Program-made: the position numbers and the translations under genes
The notes under the pieces: generated by a model
The model's input: only the letters and a program-made list of their open reading frames with translations
Database searches by the model: none
Told to the model about the DNA's origin: nothing
IMG/VR virus record: IMGVR_UViG_3300023116_000085
Span: 1 to 45,718 of that record
Source of the DNA: a virus
Reading direction: 5' to 3' (one strand)
Length of the DNA stretch: 45,718 bases
Part shown: in pieces, positions 17,037 to 28,600 of the stretch
How the letters are laid out: every line of letters begins with the position of its first letter
Position numbering within the stretch: position 1 is the first letter of the stretch

Positions 17037-20000
17037 TTATTTCTTAGTAACGTTTGAAACAACAGTGATATTTACAGTTTCAGTTGGAGCAATATCAGCA
17101 CCTAATTCAATATTTAGTCTAACAACGTTAGATCCAGTTAGTTCTAATGTTGGAACAATTAATTGAACTCCCGTCCTGACATTTCCATATTCTGTATGGT
17201 AAACATCGCTTCCATCATCAAGAATACCAAACTCAATAAATTCCTTCTCACCTGTATTAGTGTTGTGTGCAATAACAGTTGTTTTACAACCATTGTTGCT
17301 GGCATTTTCGTATAGATTAGAAGATCCATTATTGGAAGTCCCTTTTACAAGAGTAAGTTTTTCTGAGATGATTCTAACATCAGCAAGTTCGAACTCTTTC
17401 AATTCGCTGTCAAAAATCTTGATCATGTCTAAAGATCCAGATCCAAATCCAATGTTCAAATAAACATCGCCTTGATCGTCAAGTCTTAAAACTGGATCTG
17501 CAGTTAAACCAGAAGATAATCCAAGGTCAAAATATTGCTTAGTTGTATGAAGGAAAGATCTTGATACAGATGTATTATCTAGATTTGTGGCTCCGTTATC
17601 GATTGTGAGAAGAGCGGATGTAATTTCAAATTCATTACTGATAAGAGATCTGATAGTATCAATAGAGTAAAAATCTAGAGCAGTTGTTGTTACCTGTAAT
17701 GTATTATCGTTATCATTATAGAAGTATAAGATATTCTCGTTTGATCCAGGAGATAATTCTGGGATAATCTTTGTATTTTGATCAACGTCTTTAACTCCAC
17801 CAAGAGATCCCCAGTTTGTACCATCATATCCTTCAAACTGATTTGTAGTTTCACTAAATCTTACAGATCCTCTAATTGCAATTCCTCTGTTGGCATCTGG
17901 TCCAACAGGAAGAACTATTGAAGTCTGAGCATCACAAATAATTTTCTTACCACTATTTGGACGAAGAGAAAGATCATTAATGTCTGTGGAAACAACATTA
18001 TTTTGGAATCTCAAATCATTATTAATGGAGAGTGGAACGGATGAAGTTGGACCAACTTTTACCGATTCAACATCATCAAATGTTAGTGGGGATACTGCTA
18101 GAGAATACCATGTCAGTTCTGCACTTCCATTAGCAACAGTTCCGCTAGTATGAGTTGGTTCATTTCCAGAAGTTGCAGTTGTACCTGCAAGTGTTACTTC
18201 ATATAAATTGTTTCCATACTTTACATACTCACCTAAAGATACTGGTGTATTAGCTCTCCACTCACTGTATGCAGGGGCATTGATATTAGGAGAAGATAGT
18301 GTTTTAACAGATACAAATTCTAGTTTATTTGGAGTAACACGAATGGTGTTGATGTCGTCATTAAAGAACCATAAAGTATTATCATTTGCTCCAACTGTCT
18401 CTTCTGCTAAGATATAAGTGTTTCCATCGAGATCTCGTACACCACCAAGAGAAGACCACGATGAAGTCCCCGAACTATATCCTTCATACTGATTTGTTTC
18501 TGTGTTGAATCTAATAGATCCATCTGTAGCAGATGAAGGACGTTCTCCAGTATTACCAGAAGGAATAGTAAGTGCTGCAAATCCAGAAACTTTTGTTAGT
18601 CTTCCTGTGGGAGCAGTGAGAATTAGATCTGAAGCAGCATCGGTTGAAATTACATTATCTGTAATGAACAACTTATCATTAGCATTAAATCTGTTTAATG
18701 TCTTTATTTCTCCAGATGTCTCAGTATCTCCAGTTGAATGAGATACGTTAAACAAACCAACTGTGAGATCATTGGTTAAAATAATTGAAGTAGCATCTAA
18801 TGTTAAATCTGATGTTGAAATTACTGTTGGTGTAGTTAAACTAGTTGTAAATACTCCTGTTGAATAGTTTACGCTAGTACCAATCAAAGCATCAATTTCT
18901 CCTGTAGGAGAAGATAATTTAACAGCAGTAAAAGTTCCATCTAAAACTTCACTAGTAATAACATCAGACTGTTGAATACTATCGACTCTTAGTAAGAATC
19001 CAGATCCAAATACTTTGGGGTTGTTTGGATCAATAGTAATTGATGCTTCATTTCCATCAGTGCCACCAGCATCTGGGTATAATCCATTATCATAATAGTA
19101 AAGGGTGGGTGTGGTATCTGTAATTCTTACATCTAAAAATCCTACACCAGTAACAACACCATCTACAAACTGCGATCCAGAGAAACTTAAAACTACAGCT
19201 CCACTCGCAGTTGGAGTTTGTGTTAATGTAATTTGAGTAGAACTATCAACACTTTCAACTCTAGTATCAGAATCTAGTTCTCCATCACCACTATCTCTAG
19301 TAACAATCATTCCAGGAAGAATTCCTGCGGTGTTTGAGACCGTAATTTCTCTTGTAGTATTAGATAGTGTTGTTGATAATGAAGATACTAAACTTGGTGA
19401 GTTAAATCCGTCTGGGAATGTACTGAGACTAAATTGTGTTCCAGAAAGTGAAGTATCAGATAAATCAAATCTGTAGGTGCTGCCAACATAAAGAGTTAGA
19501 TCTGGAGTTAATTGTGGTCCATTACCATCGGGATCAATGTAAAATCTTACAGTAATCGATGATGCTGTATCTACCGTGTATTGGGGATTGGTTGTTCCAG
19601 ATCTAACAATAGTTTGTGCAGTATCAAATGGATTTCCTTGATCGGTCTCTACAACTATCGATACAATATTTCCACCAGATTCTATCAATTCAATTACTTC
19701 AGAATCTAGAGATTCAGTTATTCCAGTAACTTCTAGAGAAATATCGTGGGTTGGAGAAGTTCCTCCCGTCAAGTTGCCAGGGATTGTTAATGTATTTGCA
19801 TCACTATATCCATATCCACCATCATTAACAGTGATACTTAAAACTTGACCTTGAGAATCTCTCACTACATCAAAAGTAACACCAATTCCAGATCCTCCAC
19901 TTGCTGCAACTCCTGTATAAGTTGCAGCTTCATCAGAAGTGAAAGTTAGATTAACACTAGCACTTTGTAGAGCAGGAGCACTCATGGTGATTTGAGTACC

Positions 20001-22409
20001 ACTATCAACACTCACAACAGTTGGATCTACGGGAATATTTCCACTTGCATCTTCTGAAATAATATCACCTGGACTAATTCCTGCAGTAGATGATACAGTA
20101 ATCTGAGCAGATCCAGAAACAAGAGTTGCTGCAAGAGGACCAGTTACTGTTGGTGCTCTATCTGGAGCAAGAACAGTATTCGTTCCTGTAACAGCACCAT
20201 CAATAATCTTGATTGTATCACCAACAGAAACCCAACTAGTAGGAACGGTTTCAATAAATGCAATAGACTGTACAAATTTTGCAGTTACTGGAATTGGGAT
20301 TGGTTGTGTTAGATCTGTGGCATTTACAGATAGTTCATCATCAATTGCATATCCATTACCAACATTATTGATAGTAAAGGCATCAATAACTCCAAGTGCA
20401 TTAATAGTGTATACAAAATCATCTGCTGGATTTCCGTATGGAGGACTTACATTGAATACAATAGGTCCAGCAGATGTTGGTTGTGTAGATAATGTAATAA
20501 CGTTTGTAGCAATATCAACATTAGCAACAGTAGTACCAGGAGCAAATGTACCTGCTCCAGAAACTTTTTCAACTACATCATCAATACTAATTCCAGTAGC
20601 ATCTGCTACTGTCATATTAAATAGGTTTTGAGTTGTAAATACAACATTTGCAGCGCCACTACTTAGAGGAGCAATATCAACCGTAACTTGTGTGGGACTA
20701 TCAATACTTAAAATAACAGCAACTGGATCTAGTGTTCCTGTGTCTCCAGCACTGGATGCAGCATACATTCCAGTTTGTAAAGCAGAAGTGTCGGAAATGC
20801 TAAATGAAGCAACTCCTGCTGTTAAAGTTGTTGAATATGGACCACTTTGACCTGGGGCATACGATGAAAGATTTGTAATGCCTTGTTGCAATCCAAGAAC
20901 ATCACCTACTTGATATCCAGTGCCTTTGTCTGCTAAAGCAAATCCTTGAATTATTCCTGGTTGTGATGTAATAGTAAATTGGAATCCATTTCCAGTTCCA
21001 CCATTACCAACATCTGAGTCGTTAACTCCCAATACGTCTCCGTTTACATATCCATTTCCACTATCCGTGATAGTAACTGTCGCTACAACGCCAGTGAATA
21101 CAATTCCAGAAACAGTAAACTCAAAACCAGATCCAGTATTACCAACATCCAAATTGGAAATTGTTAAAACATCACCAGACCTATAACCACTACCATTTTC
21201 ACTGAAAGTAACGTTAGTAACAGAACTTCCAGAAATTGTAATGTCAGCGTATGCTTGTGAACCATACTGTCCTATGGTTCCACTATTAACTGTAATATTT
21301 CCTCCAGCAGGTGCCATGTTTGGATGATTGGCACAATCATATCTAATTACGTTCGTACCAGTTGCTGCCGAGGGTTTAATAATTAGATCTTGGAATGCGC
21401 CAGGGAATCCAGCTGCACCTTTTGTGTAAAATTCAAATTCGGGGTCAACTCCAGATCCGTCTGCCATCTGGAATGTTATTCTATGATTTGCACCAGGATC
21501 TGATCCATTGGATGGATCTAAACTGGTATCAGACATATCAAAACGATATGTGTTCCCAACCTCCATAGTTAATAAAGGTTGTGTATTTCCATCAATCTGA
21601 TAAATGTAATTTGGTTCTCCAGGTTGTCCTGCCTGTGGATTGGGGATAGAAGTAACAACAAATGTCTGTGTTGGTTCGTTAAAAATCTGAACAAAGGGAT
21701 AGTTGCCATCAATGTATCCACTACCAGAAAGTGTAATAGATCCCGAAATGCTCGATGCACCCTGAATTTCAAGTGTAGCTTCTGCTCCAGTTCCGCTACC
21801 ATTAGTCAGAGGAACATTTGTATATGTTCCTGGAACATAAGAATTGCCTCCACTGGTTAAATCACCAGCGATTGGATCTACAGTAAAGTTTGCTGTAGCG
21901 CCAGTTCCACTTCCACCAGTTAATAATACCGTTGAAAAACTACCAGAGTTGTATCCACTTCCAGCATTTGTTATAGTACCATCCCAAGCGGTTACTTGAA
22001 GGTCAATGGTTGCATACTGTCCGCTACCACCAACAATTGGAACCGCAGTGTAAACACCTTCATCATAATTAATACCAGAATTTAGTAGAGACAGTCCAGT
22101 CTGTAAAAGTTGTCTTTGCTGAACAATAATGTCTTGGAATGACGTAATCTTTGAAAGATTAATATCTACAATCTTTTTTTGGTTGGCAGCAAGACCAATT
22201 GTAGAATTTGCTGGTCTGTAAACACCTAAAGTTTCGTCATTGACGAATGCTAGAGATGGTAGAGACAGAGTACCATCACCCAACTTCAAATTGCCAGTAG
22301 ATAGATCACTACCGCCCGAAGTAACATTAAAAAGAGCCGTACTGATCTCATTAATTTTGACCCTTTGCTGTTCAAAGGTATCGGTTCTTGCGACGTTAAT
22401 TGCTGGCAT
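17037..22409 (-). CDS. 1,790-residue fibre-like virion protein with a cupredoxin-like domain
   Basis: The N-terminus (residues 1-110) ends in a heptad-like helix, and the stretch SLAFVNDETLGVYRP is typical of phage fibre proteins. GSGY-type beta repeats follow. Residues ~247-375 form a cupredoxin-like domain with His309, Cys359, His362 and Met365 in the positions of type-1 copper ligands. A second copy near residues 946-1130 has lost them. A ~65-residue beta repeat occurs near residues 525, 598, 758 and 1010. Two fibre repeats (TNQYEGY...SLGG and TNQFEGY...SLGG) lie near residues 1290-1370 and 1510-1580. The gene overlaps the 68-residue gene and ends two bases before the 166-residue gene. A baseplate-attached fibre is the best inference; copper binding is untested. 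Confidence 0.8.
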   Translation of the reverse strand: MPAINVARTDTFEQQRVKINEISTALFNVTSGGSDLSTGNLKLGDGTLSLPSLAFVNDETLGVYRPANSTIGLAANQKKIVDINLSKITSFQDIIVQQRQLLQTGLSLLNSGINYDEGVYTAVPIVGGSGQYATIDLQVTAWDGTITNAGSGYNSGSFSTVLLTGGSGTGATANFTVDPIAGDLTSGGNSYVPGTYTNVPLTNGSGTGAEATLEIQGASSISGSITLSGSGYIDGNYPFVQIFNEPTQTFVVTSIPNPQAGQPGEPNYIYQIDGNTQPLLTMEVGNTYRFDMSDTSLDPSNGSDPGANHRITFQMADGSGVDPEFEFYTKGAAGFPGAFQDLIIKPSAATGTNVIRYDCANHPNMAPAGGNITVNSGTIGQYGSQAYADITISGSSVTNVTFSENGSGYRSGDVLTISNLDVGNTGSGFEFTVSGIVFTGVVATVTITDSGNGYVNGDVLGVNDSDVGNGGTGNGFQFTITSQPGIIQGFALADKGTGYQVGDVLGLQQGITNLSSYAPGQSGPYSTTLTAGVASFSISDTSALQTGMYAASSAGDTGTLDPVAVILSIDSPTQVTVDIAPLSSGAANVVFTTQNLFNMTVADATGISIDDVVEKVSGAGTFAPGTTVANVDIATNVITLSTQPTSAGPIVFNVSPPYGNPADDFVYTINALGVIDAFTINNVGNGYAIDDELSVNATDLTQPIPIPVTAKFVQSIAFIETVPTSWVSVGDTIKIIDGAVTGTNTVLAPDRAPTVTGPLAATLVSGSAQITVSSTAGISPGDIISEDASGNIPVDPTVVSVDSGTQITMSAPALQSASVNLTFTSDEAATYTGVAASGGSGIGVTFDVVRDSQGQVLSITVNDGGYGYSDANTLTIPGNLTGGTSPTHDISLEVTGITESLDSEVIELIESGGNIVSIVVETDQGNPFDTAQTIVRSGTTNPQYTVDTASSITVRFYIDPDGNGPQLTPDLTLYVGSTYRFDLSDTSLSGTQFSLSTFPDGFNSPSLVSSLSTTLSNTTREITVSNTAGILPGMIVTRDSGDGELDSDTRVESVDSSTQITLTQTPTASGAVVLSFSGSQFVDGVVTGVGFLDVRITDTTPTLYYYDNGLYPDAGGTDGNEASITIDPNNPKVFGSGFLLRVDSIQQSDVITSEVLDGTFTAVKLSSPTGEIDALIGTSVNYSTGVFTTSLTTPTVISTSDLTLDATSIILTNDLTVGLFNVSHSTGDTETSGEIKTLNRFNANDKLFITDNVISTDAASDLILTAPTGRLTKVSGFAALTIPSGNTGERPSSATDGSIRFNTETNQYEGYSSGTSSWSSLGGVRDLDGNTYILAEETVGANDNTLWFFNDDINTIRVTPNKLEFVSVKTLSSPNINAPAYSEWRANTPVSLGEYVKYGNNLYEVTLAGTTATSGNEPTHTSGTVANGSAELTWYSLAVSPLTFDDVESVKVGPTSSVPLSINNDLRFQNNVVSTDINDLSLRPNSGKKIICDAQTSIVLPVGPDANRGIAIRGSVRFSETTNQFEGYDGTNWGSLGGVKDVDQNTKIIPELSPGSNENILYFYNDNDNTLQVTTTALDFYSIDTIRSLISNEFEITSALLTIDNGATNLDNTSVSRSFLHTTKQYFDLGLSSGLTADPVLRLDDQGDVYLNIGFGSGSLDMIKIFDSELKEFELADVRIISEKLTLVKGTSNNGSSNLYENASNNGCKTTVIAHNTNTGEKEFIEFGILDDGSDVYHTEYGNVRTGVQLIVPTLELTGSNVVRLNIELGADIAPTETVNITVVSNVTKK
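21285..21671 (-). other. Segment encoding a cupredoxin-like domain
   Basis: Residues ~247-375 of the 1,790-residue protein. MEVGNTYRFDMSD is followed by NHRITFQ and then RYDCANHPNM. This gives a His and a C-x2-H-x2-M set, the type-1 copper ligand arrangement; amicyanin has the same C-x2-H-x2-M spacing. The fold is inferred from this pattern only. Confidence 0.6.
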
Positions 22410-22602
22410 TTTTTACTAACTCTCTAAGTAGGGATTTGATTTCAGAGATTTCATCCTTCAACATATTTATGTCGTCTAACGCGGAACTCAACTGTTTTTG
22501 TTTACGACGAGCTTGTATAGCAGAATCGTTGTGATTCAAGATGGCACCTGTGGTCTCGTCCCTGACAAGACCATCATGCCCTTTAACTTTGATATAACCC
22601 AT
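22396..22602 (-). CDS. Small conserved-looking coiled-coil protein (68 residues)
   Basis: The protein has an N-terminal half, MGYIKVKGHDGLVRDETTGA, that looks like a compact beta hairpin. A charged heptad-like helix follows at about residues 35-65 (LDDINMLKDEISEIKSLLRE). It starts nine bases after the DUF4815 stop and its 3' end overlaps the start of the 1,790-residue gene by 14 bases, which argues for a real, coupled gene. I recall similar small proteins in T4-like cyanophages, but not a named function. A small structural or trimerisation factor for neighbouring fibre proteins is possible. No ribosome-binding site is obvious. Confidence 0.75.
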   Translation of the reverse strand: MGYIKVKGHDGLVRDETTGAILNHNDSAIQARRKQKQLSSALDDINMLKDEISEIKSLLRELVKNASN

Positions 22603-22611
22603 GTGCGGAAA

Positions 22612-25600
22612 TTAGAATGCGGCGACAGCTCTAATATCTTGAATCTTGGGAACATATGCAGGATCAACACCCTTCATAACAACTTTTATTGCAAAGGATG
22701 AGAATTCGGGAAGACCAGCAACGCTATACTTAAGATCTTGATATGCAGACTGCTTTTCAACAATACTTGAAATGCTATTATCAGCGGTAGCAATTTCTAG
22801 AGAATCTGGTTCTCCAGACTCATTGAAGTAGAACCACTCAGCATCTTCAAAGTTCTCCTGACTGGAAGATCTCTTATACTTGTAAAGAACTTGTACATTT
22901 GAGATATCCTTCATGTTTGCAAGTAGATGAACATCAATTGCAGTAGCAGGATTTGTAATGTAGATCTCTTTGGTTACATACTTGGCAGCAGAAGAACTGT
23001 TCTTAGAAGTATCTTCCGCAACAAAGTCAACACCATTAGTATAAGATACTCTTTGAACTTCCATAAACAGTGCTTCATCATCTGGTTGGTTTGGATATGA
23101 AATAATATCACCAACACGGAAGATATCAGCAATCTGATCTGTCACTTCATTTGCTCTAGCATAGAGATTGCTATCAATTACTCTAGCAGTGTAATCATCA
23201 TTGATTGGTTGCTGGTCAGTTCTTAGAGTTAGTTGTCTTGTAGTTCTATTCCAGATAATAGACTTACCAGTGATTCTATTGTCATATGTCTCTAGAATCT
23301 TAGACTCAACAGGATTTCTAGCGACAATTGTGATAGACTCACCTGCTGCTGACTGAGTAGAACTGTTAATGACAGGAGTCACTAGAGATGGAGTAGAACC
23401 AACTGTAATAGTTGGAGCACTCTGAACATTAGTGAACTGTGTCATGTCAAGTTCTTCGTTGATTTCAAAACCTTGCTTGGTTCTGACTCTGACCCAAACA
23501 GTATTTCCATCTACCTTGGAAACGGTTCCTGTAGCAGATGAGGTCTTTCCTTTTACACTCTGGTTGTTTTGATAAGTAACATCTGGAGTTGTAGTAGAAA
23601 GTTGGAAAGTGTATACTGGATAGAACTCTAGAATTTGATCTCTTCTTCCATATCTGTTTTCTTGACCACCAGCATTTTCAATTCTGTTAGAAACAGTCTT
23701 GACAGAAGCACTAGAAAGATCAATGACAGGAGACAAGTAAGACACTGTGGAAGACAATGCCATCTTATAAGTAAGAGATCTGCTTAGATTATTGAGAGTC
23801 TCATTGATCTGAGAAGCAAGAACTTTCTGATTATCAAAGTAGTGTGCTTCATTCAAGAAAGTCTTTTCGTATGCAGACTCGGAGTATGAGGTGTAGTTAG
23901 TTGTTGAAGAATCAACAGGAATAATATTGGTTGTCTTAACAGACGTATCAATCTTGGTTCCAGTTACTGTTAGGTAGTGAACCTGTGGATATAGAACCTC
24001 ATACTTTCTGTTGTAAGTAGCATATACAGAACTACCGCCACCAAACGAGTTTCTAGAAGCACTGGTGATAGTTCTAATGTTATATGAGTCAATACCAGAG
24101 TTAGAAACTTGATACAGGTTGGTGTTGAATACTTCTGAGTTTACACCACCAACATCCTTGACTCCTCTGAAGAAGACATAAGACTTGCCACTATCCTCAA
24201 ATCCATTGTCTCTGTGGTTGAACTTGATAACGCTGTTGTTATTCTTGAACAACTTAGAGGTAGCAATAGACTCAGCAGTTGCGTTAGTCTCAATTGGGTC
24301 TGCATCTAGGAGTTCATAACCAAGATCTTCGTTCTTGACTAACAACTCTGCTGGTCTTGAAATATCAAATTCTGCTCTGTAAAGAGTAAATTTCAGATCT
24401 TCAAAATTATCTTCTGTCCAATTCTCAGTGTTCTGAGACTTATAAACAGATCCAAGTGCTGGTTGAGTAGTAATGACTGTGCTTGTAGCAAGATCAGTCT
24501 CACCAAGACGTGATGCCCACATCTCAAAATCGCTAGAGTCTGTCTCTACAACTAGAGCATACTCGGTATCGTTCTGTAGATATACAGGATATTCGAACTC
24601 AAATCTAGTTGGTGTTGTAGATGCCGTGAGACCCTCAAAATCGGTCGCTACGCCCATTCTAACTGCTGGAGTATCAATCTCTATGAAGGTCTCAACTTCG
24701 CATCCTCCAGCGCCATTTCCGACGCCTTTGACGACAACTGATGGAGCTTCGGTATATCCAAATCCAGAAATTGAAACATCAACGTTATAAATCTTTCCAC
24801 CAGAGACATTAACCTTTGCAGTAGCGACAGAACCACCAGGAAGTTGTGGACTTTCAATTGTTAGAACTGCACTATCATAGTTTGCACCAGGATTCTTAAT
24901 TCTAATGTCAGAAACTCTTCCGCTGTCTTTAGCAATTGTTAGAGCGAGACTTGTGCCATCTTTATCATTTGCCAACTCAACGGATGGAATTTCCAACTCT
25001 TCATTTTGAATGAACGAGCGACCGTTATGGTTGCTTAGGATGAGTGTATAGACTTGCTCATTGGTTAAAGCAAAAACACCTGTGGAAGAAGGAGTTACCT
25101 CAACGCCATTCTTGTCAACAACTCTAGAAATTGGACCAGAAGCAGCAGAACTCTTTCCTACAACATACTCACCTTTACTAATAAGTACGTTTCCATTGCT
25201 GTAGCACTTGAGATAAGTATCTGGAGATAGAGTTCTCTCTGTTCCAGGAACAATGTTCTTGCTTGGTTTATCAAAGTCTACATTAGTGATGTATGCCTTA
25301 ACTGGAATATTGGTGCTCTTCTTACTGAAGAAGAGATCTAGTCCAGTTACAAATAGTCCACCCTCAAAGTTTTCAATCTTGAATGTTTGTGCAAGTGGAT
25401 TTGGTCTGATTGGGTTATCGGTGTTGCTATCTACAAACTGAACACCCTCATTTGACTTGAAGTAAGATGGTCTTGTGGAGACAATGCTTGCAGGATTCTG
25501 TGGTAGAACGCCAGTAGCATAATACTTAACTTCTGCATATGTATCTACAGTCGCCTTATCTGCATTTGTAGCACTGGAAGTAAATCTAAATGTAAGTTCT

Positions 25601-28600
25601 CCAGTCGTGAAACGTACTTCTTCTGCCGAATCATCATACTCCACAGTAGTTGCATCACCTGTCCAAGTAGCATTCTCTGTTGGGGGTTTACCAGCGGGGA
25701 GTAGAATTAGACCACTAGCATTACCGTTCTCATCAGTTACGATCTCACCATTAAAAGCAGACAGTGAGTTTCCAGCAGTTCCAGTAAATCTGAGATCTGG
25801 ATTGACCCAACGACTAATGTCTCTGCCTTCTAAGAATACTGAAATTTTTGTATTTGGTTTTAATCTACCAATTACAAACTTGATTGGTTTTGTTCTAGCA
25901 AAGAACTGTAGTGCTGTAGAAACGACGTTCTCTCCAACAGTCTTAGTTCTTACACCCTTACCAATCTCATTGTTTTGTGGACTAATATTTGAGGAACTTC
26001 CTACAGATGCTGCCTTAACTCCAGCATTTGCCTGAGTAGTATTGAGTTCTCCAAGCGAATTAATCGTTGTGAAAGATGGTGAAGATCCAACCCAGTTGAC
26101 AATGAAGGAATCATGTAAACTGGAGAAACTTTCTTTAACGTTTTCTTTTGCTAAGAAGATATTAAAGATGCTTGTGTTAGTATCTACAACTAGTGGTTCC
26201 ACACTTTGATCATACCACTGATCAATAGCAGGAGAAACTGCACCATCTCCAACATATTGAACTACAACAAATGGATTTGGATTGATTGTTTTAGATGCAA
26301 AGTCGTTGCCAAGTAGACTTAACTTAGAATAAGGTAGTGTGATTACACTTCCAGTTTTCTGATATCCAGCTACTGATCTTTGATCTTGTCTTGTGTAGAC
26401 TTCTTTGAGGGTAAATGAATCTTCTTTTGACTGTGGTCTTAGAACTGATTGTCTGCTATCAATAGAACACTTATAATCTACAGATACGAGATTACCAATG
26501 CTATGTGACTCAAAGTTATCAACAAAGAATCCAGACTTGAATCTGTCAAGACCAACTTCATCCTTAACCTGCATATTAAGAGCCTGTTGCTCTAGAATGC
26601 TGAGAGTGGTGTAATACTCAAGACGCTCAATACGCTTCTCAAGTTTACCAATATCCTTCATTGTATATCTACGATGCTCAACAGGAGTAATTCTTACATC
26701 CTTGCTTGTGTTTGTATAAGCAGGAACATATGCATAGAATAGAGGAATAGCGTCCTTAACAGGATCTGGTTTGGAAGGATTGAGTGATGAGTTGCCTTCT
26801 TTAACAATAAACTCACCATTCTTATTGAGGAAGATTCCGTCAATGCGGTCTAGGTACTGAACTTGACTGAACTTGAAGGTATACTCAAGATTTGAATCTG
26901 GAGCAGGAGTTGCAGCAAATACAGAACCAGAACCAGTAAAGTTGCTGGTGATGACTTCTAGTGAAGAAGTATCTTGGAAACCAGGAACAATGGTAGCAGT
27001 GTTAACTTTAGGTCTAAAGTCAATTACATTCTTGAGTTCTACATTTCCGAGTACAGATGAGTTAAATGATGGAATTTCATCTTCAGGAACACCTGCATCA
27101 TGTAGATAACTATCAATAGTGCAGAAGTCTCCTTGTGATTGCTCAAAGTAATCAAATGCAATTACTAATTGACCAGTTGGTGCTTCATATCCTGGTTTGA
27201 TGACAATTCTAGATACATCATAGATGGTGTCTCTTTGACCATTGTCAAATGTAAATCTATTGGTTACGTCTGATCCAGAAACAAGATTGCCAGCACTATC
27301 AATCTCGGGTGGTTGTGTGCTAGTTCCTTCATAAACGTATCTTAACTTGAATGCATCTGAGTAAGATAGTGTCTCAACAACATCACTATCGTAATCAGTT
27401 CCTCTGAAAGGAATGACTCTATCGCCAGAAGAATCAACTACGATTCTCTTGTTTCTAACAGCCGTCTTGAGTCTTGGTTTAGCGTTCTCAACTTCAAGAG
27501 TTGCAGTTAGTTTTAATTCAGGAGCAGTGTAATTTGCAATTCCTTCAATAGAACCAGTGTTAAAATATGAACTTGGTAGATTGAACTGAATGCTTCCAGA
27601 TACTAATCCACTGGCAGTATCGGTTGCAGATGTGATCTCTACATTATCTTCGTCAATGTATACAATATCTCCAGTTTCTACCTTGTCTGCATCATTCTTA
27701 TTAAGAACAGTAATTACATAGTTCTTCTCGTTGAATGTTGTAAATCTTTGAGTACCGAATGGCAACTGAGCAGCAAAAGTAATAAGTCCGCCACCAGTAG
27801 AACCAGCAGTTACAAAGTCTCTACGGAAGTAGTATACAATCTTGCTATCATCTGGACCAGCGGATACACTTTGTACAGATCTGCTTCCAGTTGGGAATAG
27901 TAAGGTTCCTGAGTTTGCATTCTGAATTACAGGACGGAATCTTACTACGCTTGTGCTAGCAACATCATCATATAGAGTTTCGTCTAGATAGATTCTTGTT
28001 TTTGATGATCCTTTCTGAATTGTTGCATATTGCACAACCGCTCTAATAACATTATTAGAATCATCGGAGAATTGAATTAGGTCCCCCTGTTGAACTACGG
28101 AACTTGCATCTGCACTGAAGCTAGTAGACTCAAGGAACTTAGTTCCTTTCTTTCCGAAGAAAGTAAAGTCGGTTACATCGTATAGATCAGCATAATTTCT
28201 GTCATCAACTAGGACATCTGCTGTGAAAGTATTTGCTCCACCAGAACCATATGAAGTTCCAATGGACTTAACATTTTGAGGTGTGTATGTAATAACAGTG
28301 TTTCTGTTGAGAACAGGAATGATTACAGCAGCAGTAGTTGGAGTTGCTTCTCCCGCATCAATTGATACTACTGGTGGTCTGGAGTAAGTATTAGATACCG
28401 CAGTTCTGTCAAGAATATCTACTCTATAGATACCCTGACCTAAGAATCCTAATTCAATCTTACCTTGATCAAATAGAACACCATCAATCTTAATTGTTGA
28501 AGTTGTTGGATATCCTAAACCTCTTTCTTGAACAACAAAGTGAGAAATTGTATTCTCTTGAGCAATCTTGACTAGATTTCCACCCTCATCCTTGAGTGTC

